Assembly (NCBI RefSeq): GCF_016920785.2
Contig: NW_024609835.1
Coordinates: 22,597,108-22,661,107, forward strand
Direction: 5' to 3'
DNA: 64,000 nt
DNA from: Ixodes scapularis
Taxonomy: Eukaryota > Arthropoda > Arachnida > Ixodida > Ixodidae
Shown here: positions 44,900 to 55,656 of the stretch, piece after piece
How positions within the stretch are numbered: the stretch's first letter is position 1
How the letters are laid out: every line of letters starts with the position of its first letter
Position numbers and translations under genes: made by a program
Notes under the pieces: generated by a model
What the model was told of the DNA's origin: nothing
The model's input: the letters and a program-made list of their open reading frames with translations, nothing else
Databases searched by the model: none

Positions 44900-45200
44900 T
44901 TTCATACACAACCGAAGAGTTCGCAACACCATTTAATGCGAGGCCTGAATGGTTACATCATCTAAGCAACGTCAACGAAAATGTTTGTAGCGCAGACCGA
45001 TAAATTTAGGTTTAGATAAAGTATGCGTCATAGTTTCAGCCTCAAACGCCAAACATTGTTGATATGTACCTTTCTTGATGACAACTGCACCAACGTGAGA
45101 GAGCCCACGTCGTCGAACACTTGCACCCATATCATGACTAGGGTATGGCAAGATTTCTTGCTTGAAGTGAAGATCATCTCGCTACGACTAGCTACGACCA
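44900..45200 (-). repeat. right arm (A') of the first long inverted repeat
   Basis: Inverted, diverged copy of 43966-44305, with a spacer of about 600 bp that is not self-complementary. It runs directly into arm B at 45175. Confidence 0.65.
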
Positions 45201-45520
45201 CACACCGCAGCGATGCAGGCGTCGAAGGGGTGCACCGCAGTCAGTCGCCGTCACATGACGCTGCTCGTTTGACATTCACGGCTTTCCGCCCAGGTGCTTC
45301 GTTTGTACTTGGAACCAAGTGTTATTTTCTGTGCTTGTGTCTGTGCTCAGTGGCTGAATATGGGCCTCAAGAGCAGTTCTTCAGGCTCAATAGCATTCGC
45401 CGAAGAACTTGCGAAGAAAATGCCACCCAGGAAAAAAAGCGCGAAGACACAACGCACCAGCTTGGTGGACTATGCACTGGTCGCGGAAACCAGGCCCTGC
45501 GGAGTATACACCAAATGCAA
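45175..45520 (+). repeat. left arm (B) of a second long inverted repeat
   Basis: Re-appears inverted at 46330-46670. Shared blocks include CTACGACTAGCTACGACCAC, GGCGACTGACTGCGG and CATTCACGGCTTTCCGCCC, and the coding-like segment LRLYLEPS..QWL. The plus copy has extra sequence inside that segment, so both are decayed copies of one gene-like sequence. Confidence 0.6.
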
Positions 45521-46329
45521 ACTATCTAAAAAAAAAAACATTTTTAGGCTCAAATTGGCTTCTGCGGACTAAACGCCTGGACACTGCCTGTTATCATGCA
45601 TTGTATATTCACCACTGTTTGTTGCAGCTTGAGACTGCTTCCCTCTAATGATGCAGAGGGGTCAACTGAACCTTGAAATAAACATATTTAAGCACATCTA
45701 GACGCGATGTTCCTTAAAGCCAGATGGTCAGGGAAAAGGTGTGCCATTACCGAATTTGCCAACAGCACACCAATGGTCACAATCAAAACTCACCGAGTCA
45801 ATGGGCAGTTTTCCACCGCATTATTGCCGTGTAATCACCCATTTGGTCCATTAAAAACCTTGAGGCTGTAGCCACCAGCACACCCATTCTAGATCTGGAA
45901 AGCTTATGCTGTAGACGAAATTCTCGTATCATCACATTTTTAGCAAACTGAATGGTCCCACCTGTTACACTTTTAGCTTTGGAAGTAAACCAGTTCACAA
46001 TACCACCAGTGGCATACATCGTGCCAAGCATTAGTGCCGCCTGTGGCAGCAAAATGTCCTAACTAGGGAAGCAAACTTAATCGATCGTGTTGATTAAAGC
46101 ACCTAGATACGGGAGAAATTATCAATCAATCAAAAAAGGACCATCGAAAGGGAAGCTTTCTCGCCGAACGAACATTACTTTTTATTGGGCGTTCCGCAAT
46201 GTAAGGCCGAAGACAGTCACTCCGTGATCGGTACAGAAGCATTTGCTCAGTAGTCGGTCGTGCGTGATAAAAACAACAGCAAAAACAAAGGTGGATTAGA
46301 AACGCGATACATTCGCCTTCGCACGGAGT

Positions 46330-46670
46330 ACTTAAACTTAAAATCGTGTCAGCATAAAGCGACTATGGCCCGCCATGCTAGCAGCTATCTTAAATTTTAC
46401 CCGTGTAGTCGTCACACCCGTGCACCAAACGAAAGCGTTGCTGCAAGCCCCTCCGCCGTCAACTTTGAGTCGCTGTTGAGTCTGAAGAACTGCTCCATGA
46501 GGTCCATATCCAACCACTGGATAAAACTCGGTTCCAAGTACAAGCGAAGAATCCGGGGCGGAAAGCCGTGAATGCCAGACGATCTGCGTCGGGCGACGGC
46601 GACTGACTGCGGTTGCGCTCCTTCGACGTCTGCATCGCCGCGGCGGGTGGTCGTAGCTAGTCGTAGCAGA
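46330..46670 (-). repeat. right arm (B') of the second long inverted repeat
   Basis: The minus-strand frame reads IHGFPPRILRLYLEPSFIQW then LDMDLMEQFFRLN, then stops. It is cleaner than arm B. I do not recognise the family. It may be the C-terminal region of a transposase or transposon-derived protein. Confidence 0.55.
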
Positions 46671-47095
46671 TCGTGTCAGCTCTGTTGCTCGTACCGGAAC
46701 ACTAGAGCCGCGTAATATTCTTGCTGCCGAAGTTTATAAGCCTACGTTCGTGGCCAACGCATTTACACAAAGCCAACGCCCAGCTAACCTATCCCCCTCT
46801 TTCTCTTTCGGCGACCGGCCGCCAGGGCGGTGACATCGTCGCTGAAACTCCTCAATCGTCTACGTCGTCTTCTTTGCCATAGGGCAGCTGACCGATTCTA
46901 CGTGCGCGAGCTCTCGCTGGAAGCGTAATCCTATTTATATAGTGCTCATCCGTGTGTACTGTAGCGAATATTTCAGGCCCAACATATCAATAGTTTATTG
47001 TTATCAACCAGGAAAACGCAATATCTGTAAACACCCCCCGACAAAGAAAGAAAACGAGAGCTCGCCGTTCGCTTTGACCAACGTTGGCTTTGACC
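46671..47095. other. no recognised gene
   Basis: A TTTATATAGTGC TATA-like motif occurs near 46934, with no gene to attach it to. Confidence 0.3.
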
Positions 47096-47292
47096 AATAG
47101 ACCGATCTCACCAATCGTCTAGAGCGTGCGTGACGCAGCCATAGTTGTACTTCACAGGAGGCAGCGGTAGTGCACGAGACGGCTCGTCTCGTGCACTACC
47201 GTGGCGTTTACCCTCGTGCGGAAAGACCACAGTTCCCGCAATTCATTGCGACAGAGGAGGCATTGCGAAACTGGCGATGAGGTCGGTCTATT
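47096..47292. mobile_element. AATAGACCGA MITE, copy 3
   Basis: A 197-bp element with ends AATAGACCGATCTCACCA and GATGAGGTCGGTCTATT. Its interior contains a perfect hairpin (47165-47101 region, 17-bp stem and 3-base loop around GCACGAGACGGCTCGTC). It is flanked by TGACC and ATCCC, with no clear duplication. Confidence 0.7.
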
Positions 47293-47297
47293 ATCCC

Positions 47298-47518
47298 AAG
47301 CCCGGTTCACAAATCTGCGTTTCGAGCGACAGAAACGAAAGAAACAACACGAACGACATGACAAAGGGGACGATTATGTTCGTATTGCAGAGCGTGACAG
47401 ATAATGCAATGAGCAGCTTTGTCAAGCAATCATGTGTCACGGTTGTCCCGGTGTCATGTCGTTCATGTCGTTTCTGTCGTTCCTGTACCTCGGAACGCAG
47501 ATGTGTGAACCGGCCTTT
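47298..47518. mobile_element. 221-bp foldback MITE
   Basis: Inverted ends are AAGCCCGGTTCACAAATCTG and CAGATGTGTGAACCGGCCTT, continuing inward through GACAGAAACGA..ACGACATGACA and its inverted counterpart. It starts six bases after the previous MITE ends. The TTCACA ends resemble those of the foldback pair at 33109-33468. Confidence 0.65.
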
Positions 47519-48840
47519 ACGAGCCTACTCTGTTGGTACGCTTGAACGTCACGGAAAATCTGTCTCCTCGCTTTTCGAGGTGTCGCCACGGGTTGAAATA
47601 CTGGCGGGGTATTAAGTGATTTGTTCGGCACACAAGCGTCACTACAGGTTATGACTCTGTCAACATTGCCTGAATCCTATTCTAATTGTAAAATAAAATA
47701 TCGAAGGTGTCTTCCCGGGCACAATGTCCGCCTATATCAAAATCGAACTTGGCGGTTTTTTTAAATACAATATTTAGCATTATTTCGCGCATTAAGTTCC
47801 CGGAAATTAGCAGCACATTCGGAAAGTTGAAGTTGAGTGTTTTTTTGTTTTTTTTTTCCATAACTCGCGGAAATGATGACAAACGGTTTCTCCGGACATT
47901 TAGTTGCACATTCACAAGATATATTATAATTTATGTTGCATAATTATCAAACCCGCGGCCTTTCTGTAACCATCGGTTAGAGACAGATTCTCTGTCGCTC
48001 GGTTAACAAGTGTTCATTCAACGCAGTAGCGCACTTCAACGACCCGCTGATCAATCTTGCCGTCCGCTACACCATTGTAAAAATTCATTACGGGCTTGAA
48101 TCATCGCGATATGTGTCATATGCCTTCCAACGATAAGAAGTGTTTCAGAATTGAATTGTAAAAAGTTGGTTATCAGATATATTATTTTTATTTTACAAGA
48201 AATTCTTGCCTCACTCTGAGCACCTATGCATTCGACCATAACAACGTACAAAAGAAACATGAATAAACAACGGCCAAGGGGAGCACAGCTTCACGCACGA
48301 AGCCCGAGAAGCCCGGGCAATTGGCGCCTCGGAGTCGCGTCCAGCCGGCGCGCCGGCAACCCGGCCGTGGCCGTGGGGCAGGCGCCGCGACGTTGCGGCC
48401 ACTGCGCGCCTCCGTCACCGAAGGCACACGGCGAATTCTGCGAATCCCGATGAGCCAGTAGATTTATTGGAGTAAGACACATGGCAGCGTGGCAGCGTCT
48501 CACAGGCGTCCATTCTAGATGCCACTTGTCTCTATGCGACGCTCTAATTGGCCCACTGAGTCGTAGCTTCCACAGTTTGCTAAGTGTGCCCTTAGGCAAC
48601 CAGCCCAACCAGCAATGCAGCTTGGAAGTTGGCACGACACGTTGCGCCATCTAGCGACTGAAAAATAAAACAAATTGGATAGTCCAGGTCGGCCTGGGTC
48701 GCGAGGACTGTGGGCGGGCGCATTTAGAAACCACGTGTGAACGTGGCCCTTTGGATCGGCGTGAGCCTTTTTAGAACTGTTTTTTCATAAAATTAAGTCT
48801 CAACTTCACGTCTCTATGACCTTTCCGGGTTCCTGTGACG
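47519..48840. other. no recognised feature
   Basis: AT-rich DNA followed by a GC-rich segment (48280-48440), with overlapping frames on both strands and no domain or splice support. Confidence 0.35.
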
Positions 48841-48859
48841 TCTCTCCTAAGCCTTGAGT

Positions 48860-49004
48860 TTCCCCAAAAATAAACGCCGCTATTGCTGCGTGAAAGACTG
48901 CCACGGTCGTGCAGGTGACCCAAGCGTAAGACTTTACCGTTTCCTTTTAAGACCTTGGGAAGCGACACGGCGACAAAGTGGATTACTGGAGTGCGATGCA
49001 TCAA
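48860..49004 (+). CDS. THAP-like N-terminal exon
   Basis: The frame reads PKNKRRYCCVKDCHGRAGDP then SVRLYRFLLRPWEATRRQ, up to a consensus donor (TCAA|GTAAGT at 49005). CCVKDC plus the downstream R-x-YRF and RPWE match the first half of a THAP C2CH zinc finger, where an intron is common. The Trp expected after the Arg/Gln stretch is missing. No in-frame ATG is close, and the partner exon with C-x2-H was not found, so this could be a remnant. Confidence 0.5.
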
Positions 49005-49266
49005 GTAAGTGAATTTTACATTAATTGTTGAAGTGAACGAAAATAGATGTACAGGCTTGAAAAGTGGTCTGACAGACTCCTTTTGCAAAATAATGTATTT
49101 ATACTAGTTTTTTTACGAGTCTCTGAGACAAACCATTTAGAGAAATACAGTAGAAAAAATTGGGCCGATTGTTGCTTCGCTTTGACGTCGAGAATCAGGC
49201 GATCAGGTCTTCAAGCGAGATACCCTTCGACCTGTTCCGGCACTCGTAGTTGTAGGCGTGCATTTA

Positions 49267-49306
49267 GTTGCGACCGCGCGCGCCGTTCGGCACGCGCGGT
49301 CGCAAC
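49267..49306. other. GC-rich perfect hairpin
   Basis: GTTGCGACCGCGCG and CGCGCGGTCGCAAC form a 14-bp perfect stem around a 12-base loop that itself contains CCGTTCGG. No element ends are visible around it. Confidence 0.7.
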
Positions 49307-49559
49307 CAAAACCTTTTAAGCATGCAAGTTTTTAAATAGTGGATTTTCGTAGAACAAATTCTTGTTTGTTTCGGCTACCAAATTTGATGCTGAGTCTGGT
49401 AACTAATGTGACGGCGTGCAGAAAACAGTATGCAATTTTTTTTTTCTAGAAAAAGCTCATGCGAAGCGTAAATATCTTTCTCACACGCACACTTTTTTGC
49501 CTGTCGCCAGACTTGTGCACTGTTTTCTAGCACGGAGAGTTTGGTTCTAATTACCCACA

Positions 49560-50270
49560 TTTTATTCTAGTGTCGTGGGGGCGCCGGGAGAAGAAGAAGA
49601 CGGTCGAGCAAAGCGCGAGCGGGGGGGCCAGCCGGCGAGGAAAGAGGAAGAGCGTGCTGCACGAGGCTGGGGCCGGGCAGGAACGATAGAGCCGTTCTGG
49701 CTGGTCCGGCCCATGTCGGTCCCCGGAGCGTTCCACCAGCGAGCTTCGGATCAGGACCGGCGGAAACGGCGAGCCTGGCCTTATCGGCCTAGTCCATTGC
49801 GATCCAGGAGTGGTTCTGCAGCGAAACTCTGGCTGTGATAGCCCGGAACAGCTAGCGTACGCAGTGCGTGGGAAGGACGATCCGCAGGCGTGGACACGGA
49901 CTCCGACTGCCAGCTATGAACGACGGGCGACAACTAGGGTCGGCGGGTCCGGACTGCCGGCTCTCGAAGACGGGCAACCGGGAAGTACAGTAAACCCATT
50001 CGCTGCCTTCTCATTGCGTTGTGTCACTTCCTGGGAGACGAGCGAAGCACAGACCGATCGGGCGGCGATTATTATAGAGCGACGCCGCAAGCGCACGAAG
50101 ACAGTTCAATCAGGTGTCCAGATGACAGCTCCAGATCATGCTCTCAACGCTTGGACCTATCAAGGCTCCCGATGGTCTTAAAAAACCGCATAAAATAAAA
50201 AGGGACATGGCGCGCACGTGCACACGGGGACTGCTGAAATCGGGTTCGTCGCCGCTCGCCACGGCCCGAC
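49560..50270. other. GC-rich stretch, possible unidentified element
   Basis: Frames on both strands, including a 123-codon plus frame at 49810-50181, lack domains. The GC content and abrupt edges suggest a TE fragment, but I could not find its ends. Confidence 0.25.
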
Positions 50271-50815
50271 GGGCAGACTAGCCACTGGCCGACCCATTAA
50301 GAGAGACCCCTCCGCTTGTGGCGCCTAATGCAGCACTCTCGTGGCGCCGCCTGGCCATTGCCGGCTGGCTGTCATGCACTTGCGCCATCTTGCCCCAAAC
50401 AACACTTAAAATCATGATATCGCACAATGTGAAAGACCTCACTCGAAGCTTCGATCGATCATGACGCCGCCTTTGTCGCACTTCCTGAGTGATGACTCAT
50501 TGCAAAAGGTACGTTGAGGTGCGCGGAGAAATAAAATTCCGGGTGCTGATGAGGATCATGCGAGTCATTTAATTTTATTGCAGCTGTGCGAACGTTATAG
50601 TTGACGCAATCATGAAATTCTGTGCCCACTGACACCAACTTGACAACAGGAACCGAAATACACACGAACCTTTCTATGCCACAGAGAGAGGAGCGCTAGC
50701 CGTTTGGAGCGCTCCCCCAACTCCGACGTTACCGCGCCGCCTCGAGGCGCCGTCAGTCCGTCGGCGTCTCGCAGTCTACCGTGAAGCGAAGAGCGAACGC
50801 CGAGGAGAAACGAAA

Positions 50816-50933
50816 CCCCCCCCCCCCCTTTCCTCATACCCCCTCTGCCCTCTACAGCTGGTTGAGACATTGCGGAGGGCGCTGGCAAGGAGGAGCCTGC
50901 AAGAACAAGCACCCCCCCCCCCCCCCCCCCCCC
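50816..50933. repeat. two long C-runs
   Basis: 13 C at 50816-50828 and 22 C at 50912-50933. The complementary G-runs could form quadruplexes. They are also likely sites of length error. Confidence 0.8.
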
Positions 50934-51094
50934 ACTCCGCCCTCCACAGGAACCGGCGCGTTCACATGGCGAAGGAGCAGGCGAGCGACACCCAAACCAA
51001 CCCTGAAGGCCCGAACCCCACGCAGTAGTTGCGAAGCGAGAGTCTCCTCGCCCACTAAGACGGCCCGGGAGCTCACGTGACCAACCCAGCTATG

Positions 51095-51660
51095 AATATA
51101 CCAGCGCTCACCGCGACTCATCATGGCCATGGTCCTCAGTCTCACGTCATCACGCAGACTAATGCGATCACCGGACTCATATCCACCCAAAGACTCACGC
51201 CTTGATTCAGGCTCATGCTCATGAGCCTCGAAACTCACAATCACACTCATGAGTACTTCACTTAGCGCTCAAGCTCACACTCACACTCAAGAGTTTTAAG
51301 AACTAACAATCACACTCACGGTCAAACTCACGTTCATGAGTTCGTAGGGCTCACACTCGCACTCACACTCAAAGAGTTTTAAGAACTCACAATCAAACTC
51401 ACGATCAAACTCACGCTCATAAGTTCGCAAGGCTCACACTCGCACTCACACTCATTAGTTCTCAGAACTCGCGATCACACTCGCGATCAGACTCACGCTC
51501 ATCAGTTCTCAGGACTCACACTCACACTCATAAGTTCACGTAACTCACGATCCCACTCACACTCACACTCACAATTTTTAGAGACTCGCGGCCTCACTCA
51601 CGATCACCTCAAATCTGATGGTGAGCGTGAGTGATCGTGAGTGATCGCACTCATGAGTGA
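51095..51660. repeat. TCAC-based minisatellite, second array
   Basis: Tandem variants of AACTCACGATCACACTCAC and CACGCTCATGAGTTCTCA run over about 560 bp, with ACTCAC as the commonest core. The final part (51618-51660) is inverted (GAGTGATCGTGAGTGATCG), making the end self-complementary. Confidence 0.75.
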
Positions 51661-51949
51661 GAATGCCGAGGTATGCACAGCAGACGACAAAGGGAGCGGA
51701 CGAACAGACAACAAAGGAAGCGGACGAGCAGACGACAAAGGGAGCGGACGTGCGGCTTGGATGCTTTCGCATTCACAACTCATAAGAAATTCTTAGTTGT
51801 ACCTCAAACATTTCTTCTTCTTTTTTTTTTTTTTTTTGCTTAAAACGACGACAAGAAAATTTTCTTGGCTGGTAGAAGTATACAGCTTCACCGTAAAAAA
51901 AAAAAAATGCGCTCTTGCCCTTTTGGTGCTAGGGTGCCTCCAAACTAAA

Positions 51950-52035
51950 GCGACAGATTAATCGAATACTTAATCGATTAATTGGTCTCAGCTAATCGAG
52001 TTAAATTTGTAATCGATACCGAGCCCTAGTCGTCG
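51950..52035. mobile_element. fragment of a hAT-like element end (inverted)
   Basis: AATACTTAATCGATTAATTG through GTAATCGATACCGAGCCCTA; read in reverse it begins TAGGGCTCGGTATCGATTAC, like the end at 36209. Confidence 0.4.
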
Positions 52036-52343
52036 TACTTTCCACACAAATATCACACGTAAAACAAAAGGAACCGCATAATGTTAGGAGCGGTTCTTAT
52101 ATACTGCCCCACTCGTAGCGTATCTCCTTTTGCTCGGCGTAACTTTTGTTCTTAAAAAATGTGTTTACACTTACTGCCCGGTTCATTCACACACAAATTA
52201 TATGCCACCACCTCTGCGTGCCTCTCCCCCCCCCCCCCCCCTTCCCCCTTTCTTTTTTCCGGGCCCCCGAGTTTCCAAGAAAAAAAGGAATAGAACTCAT
52301 GTGTATTTTAGGCAGCTTTCGAGACGGGTCATGGATTACATCT

Positions 52344-52537
52344 CTAAATTGGTGTCGAGGCAAGTGCACTGTAGAAAATGCTCGTATAAACCCGAGGGCA
52401 GTCTAGCTTGTTGCTTGGCAGAATCACCTTGGATCGTTGCTCGACCTGGTAGGCGAACCCGCAGATGTCGCAGCAAGGCTTCCTTCTTTGGGAAACCCAC
52501 TTTTGAAGGCACGAGGCGTGAACCAGGCCTATGCTTC
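52344..52537 (-). CDS. MARCH-like E3 ligase, exon 2 (second half of RING-CH finger)
   Basis: The exon starts at 52537 after a CTGGTTTTTAG acceptor and completes the Gly codon left by exon 1. It reads SIGLVHASCLQKWVSQRRKP then CCDICGFAYQVEQRSK, supplying His, Cys and the final C-x2-C of the C4HC3 finger and the conserved Trp after HASC. A donor AAG|GTGATT at 52428/52427 ends it in phase 0. If unspliced, the frame stops at 52344. RING-CH fingers recruit E2 enzymes and ubiquitinate membrane-protein cargo. The finger is spaced as in the family: C-x2-C-x13-C-x-C-x7-H-x2-C-x12-C-x2-C. Confidence 0.85.
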
Positions 52538-52659
52538 CTAAAAACCAGAGAAAAAGATATAAAAGCTTTCAAGACTGATCAACAAAAACAAAAAATGCGA
52601 CAAAAAACAAGGACACACGTGCAGCTTTATTTCTTTTACGGTGTTTTGTTGTTGTTTTT

Positions 52660-52870
52660 TTCGCGCTAATGCACAATTGTAATCGATTACTTTTTTTAGT
52701 AACGTGTACAAGACTGCTATTACTCTTGGCTAAAAAGTATTCGATTAGATTACTTGATTACTCGACAACAAAACTAATTGGACATTACTTTAAGAAGTAA
52801 CGGTTACTTTTCCGATTACTTTATTGCGTGAAGCGCAATAAAGTAATTTATTTACTTCAGCGCTCATAAC
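52660..52870. mobile_element. hAT-derived TAATCGATTAC repeat, part 1
   Basis: AATTGTAATCGATTACTTTT through AGTAACGTGTACAAGACTG is the same terminus as the right end of the element at 60835-61545. It is followed by more GTAAC/GATTAC sequence. The partner end was not found. Confidence 0.5.
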
Positions 52871-53384
52871 AATGAACTAGTATACCCTCAATCTCGAGAC
52901 CCTACTTGTCACAAAGACCACGTAGGGGAAATAGTGGGGTCTTCACGTGTATTTGAACTGGCTTTGTTATATTTTGCATCCGCTGTAGACATTCTTCGGT
53001 TCTGGTTCTTCTATGGACTGCAAGTACCGTAAGCAGGATTTTTTTTTTAATTCTATGTGTGTGTGCGAGGGGGCTAGCTTGAACTAAGGACTTACAAAGG
53101 TACATTCTCCTCCCTGAAACTTCACCCTGAATGGTCTTTGTCACGCACTGGGGATTTCCTGGGGCTTCCCAATCGCAGTCCCAGCTCGAAAACAAACAAA
53201 ACAAACCAAAAAAAAAAAAGAACCGGACATTCCACAGAAACTGTGCATACAAAGGGGTCGACCTCGTTTCCTACAAATCCGCAAAGATCTTTTTTTTTCT
53301 GTTCGAAAAAAGAAGCAAATTTTATTTTCTTCAGTTTAGAAAGAAAAAAGGTGTGTGCGGGGGGGAGGGGGGGGTGTTTTCTGG

Positions 53385-53600
53385 AAAAATAGTAACGGTT
53401 AGAAGTAATTTTTATTACTTCAAAAAGTAATCGAAATACTCTTCCGATTACTGCCTAATAAAAGTAATCAACTGATTACAAAATTACTCCAAAAAGTAAT
53501 CGATTACAAGTAATTTGATTACTTGTAATGCGTACGGTACAAGTCTGAGTAATAGCAATTGTAATCGATTACTTTTTTTAGTAACATGTACAGGACTGGT
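53385..53600. mobile_element. hAT-derived TAATCGATTAC repeats, part 2
   Basis: Two successive right-hand ends (GGTACAAGTCTG at about 53547 and ACATGTACAGGACTG at about 53598) with AAGTAATCGATTAC interior motifs. Both face the same way, so at least two insertions or an internal duplication are present. They lie in intron 1 of the MARCH-like gene. Confidence 0.5.
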
Positions 53601-53778
53601 TTTGTCACAGTTGCGTCAATTATTTAAGCTTCTCACAAATCTTTCAAGCATCGCTAAGCCTCGCTTTTCAATAATTCTGCAGCATCCGGCTCAAAATTCC
53701 GGAGCTTTTGGAACTGGACCAGTGGCACGTTTCAGATCGCCGACCATCAATTCCCAGGGACTTTCCTTGAAATCTTAC

Positions 53779-53956
53779 CTCTGCAATTACACGGCTCGCT
53801 TAGAGGCTCTTCGACGCATCCACGGAAACAGATGCGGCACGTCGGCCCCATGGAAAGACAGCTACGACTCGCTCGAACCCCTTGGCCGTGCGCGGGCGGG
53901 GCTCGAGTCGATTCGTCGCCTTCATCAAACGCCGCCGCCACTAGTTCTGTCTCCAT
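53779..53956 (-). CDS. MARCH-like E3 ligase, exon 1 (start and first half of RING-CH finger)
   Basis: An ATG at 53956 in AGAATGG context opens 59 codons plus one base, ending at a GAG|GTAAGA donor. The protein begins METELVAAAFDEGDESTRAP. It has a short, disordered, acidic and basic N-terminus, then PTCRICFRGCVEEPLSEPCN followed by CRG: the C-x2-C and C-x-C of a RING-CH finger with the family's PL-x2-PC signature. Exon 2 continues it 1.24 kb away with matching phase 1. With either membrane exon the product would be about 170 residues, shorter than most MARCH2/3 proteins and lacking their long C-terminal tail. Confidence 0.85.
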
Positions 53957-54039
53957 TCTTCACTCTGAAACACAACGAAGAATCTTACAAATACTTGTGC
54001 AGTCATTGCTATTGCTAGTGATGTCGAGAGCAACTCGTT

Positions 54040-55640
54040 TAGTCCACAGATGAATGCCGAATTTTTGATACGCGTTTCAAGATCACAGGTGGCCGGTCGA
54101 GCAACGGGAAAAAGGTAAGCGAGTAAAAGTTATGAGCCATGACGAATGACTCAGTCTCAGAAGCTCATGCAGGTGTATTTCCCCGCGATGCATTCAGGGT
54201 ACCAATCAGTGGTCTTTCTTTAGTCAGTTTAGCCAACGAGAAGGAAGTGGTATCGGGCCCGAACGGTCATGCCGTTTCGGTGGCTAAAAGCTGGCTACCC
54301 TTTTCCGACACTAAGGCTTCGTGGCTATAAAGCGTGTAAATTGATCGGCCTTCTCGTGCGTTAAACCATGCAAAAAGTAAAGGCCCGTTCACACACTTAC
54401 GTTTGCTTAAAACCGAGGTTTTGCGATATTTTACTATGAGGAATCAGAATAGCACGCTCCAAAGTTCCAAAGTCACCATGAGGTGACTTTGGAACTGCAC
54501 TTTATTGTAACTGAGATTTTGCGGTATTTGCGTTATCAGATATCCATACTGTCTAGGAGAAATGGTCGTTTATAAGATGGTCAAAGGTTTTCGAGCCAAG
54601 GAGGAAATATTCATGCTCGAAAAAAAGGAAATAAACGGATATGCCAAGTTTTACACGGCTATACCCACTATAGATGTCTTGGTAAAATTAGCGCAAATAC
54701 AAGGGATGAAGAACGTAGAGAGTTCTTCACGGCTTCTGGTCGAACAGATGACGAGCACCAGTTCCTTGGTCAGAATTTGAAACGAATGGAACGCGCTGCA
54801 TCTCGCCGTGAAGCATTTTCACGAAAGCCGTTGCCCAACGCGTTCTGTAAATTAATCTACCTGCCGAAGATTAATCAGTCTGCCGAACACCACTTACGTC
54901 TTCGTTAGAAGCACATCTTAGCTTCCACTTCTGTCTGATGCCACATCCGCTGACCAAATAGAACCTGGCACCGCGCGCCGCTCAATTCGTGTGGCTCGTG
55001 ATAAAAAAAGAAAAAAAAAAAACTCTTTGGATGACGTCACTGCCAGCTGCCTTTCGTCATTTTGCGGCCATGTTCAGCAAGCTTTCAAGATGGCTGGGTC
55101 TCGGGTGCCTTCATGTCAGCTGGGTCCTTGTAGAAAAAAATGTATTAGCGCCGAGATCGGCACTGGCCGAGATGTTTCGTTGGCGCCCTCTTATGGTTTC
55201 CCTCCGTGATGTCACGACTGGGATTTGCCTCGCCGTGACGTCACCAGCTGTTATTCTGGCTACTTACTATCGGGTGCGACGACGAGTTCGATGGTGTGTT
55301 TAAAAAGCACAGTAGAAGCTAGGAGCCATCGCAATCCGAAACTAACACCGTCAAATTTGACAATCTGACAGTGCTCATATGCCCATGGTTTGGCTAATCG
55401 TGGAAAGCTGACCACAGCGACGCTTTTGGCCGCGCACATCGCTAGTGGGTCAGTTTGGAAACTCGCTTCCCGGCGTGGCGTCATTTCGTAGAGCGCGCGA
55501 GAGGTGGCTGGCGCTGTGGTCGATCGACTCTCGGCGGTGTCTTGTTGTTCTTGTTCCTCGTGTTTTCGCTCGTCTCATCGGTGGCTCGTTGTAAGCTCGT
55601 TAGCGTTCTTTCCTGGTGCCGCGAGCTTCGAGTCGTTCTC
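54040..55640. other. stretch upstream of the MARCH-like gene, no firm gene
   Basis: Contains a TTCACACACTTACG MITE-like end near 54390, the hairpin at 54463-54496 and an unassigned 72-codon frame (54562-54780). A promoter for the minus-strand gene would be expected just above 53956, but no TATA motif stands out. Confidence 0.3.
54463..54496. other. perfect 15-bp hairpin
   Basis: AGTTCCAAAGTCACC and GGTGACTTTGGAACT pair completely around the loop ATGA. No transcript or element boundary is apparent. Confidence 0.7.
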
Positions 55641-55656
55641 CAATCAATGAGAAAGC

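Noticed and set aside
46920..47040. LTR retrotransposon promoter (TTTATATAGTGC)
   Set aside because: No paired LTR, primer-binding site, gag/pol frame or TG..CA ends could be found.
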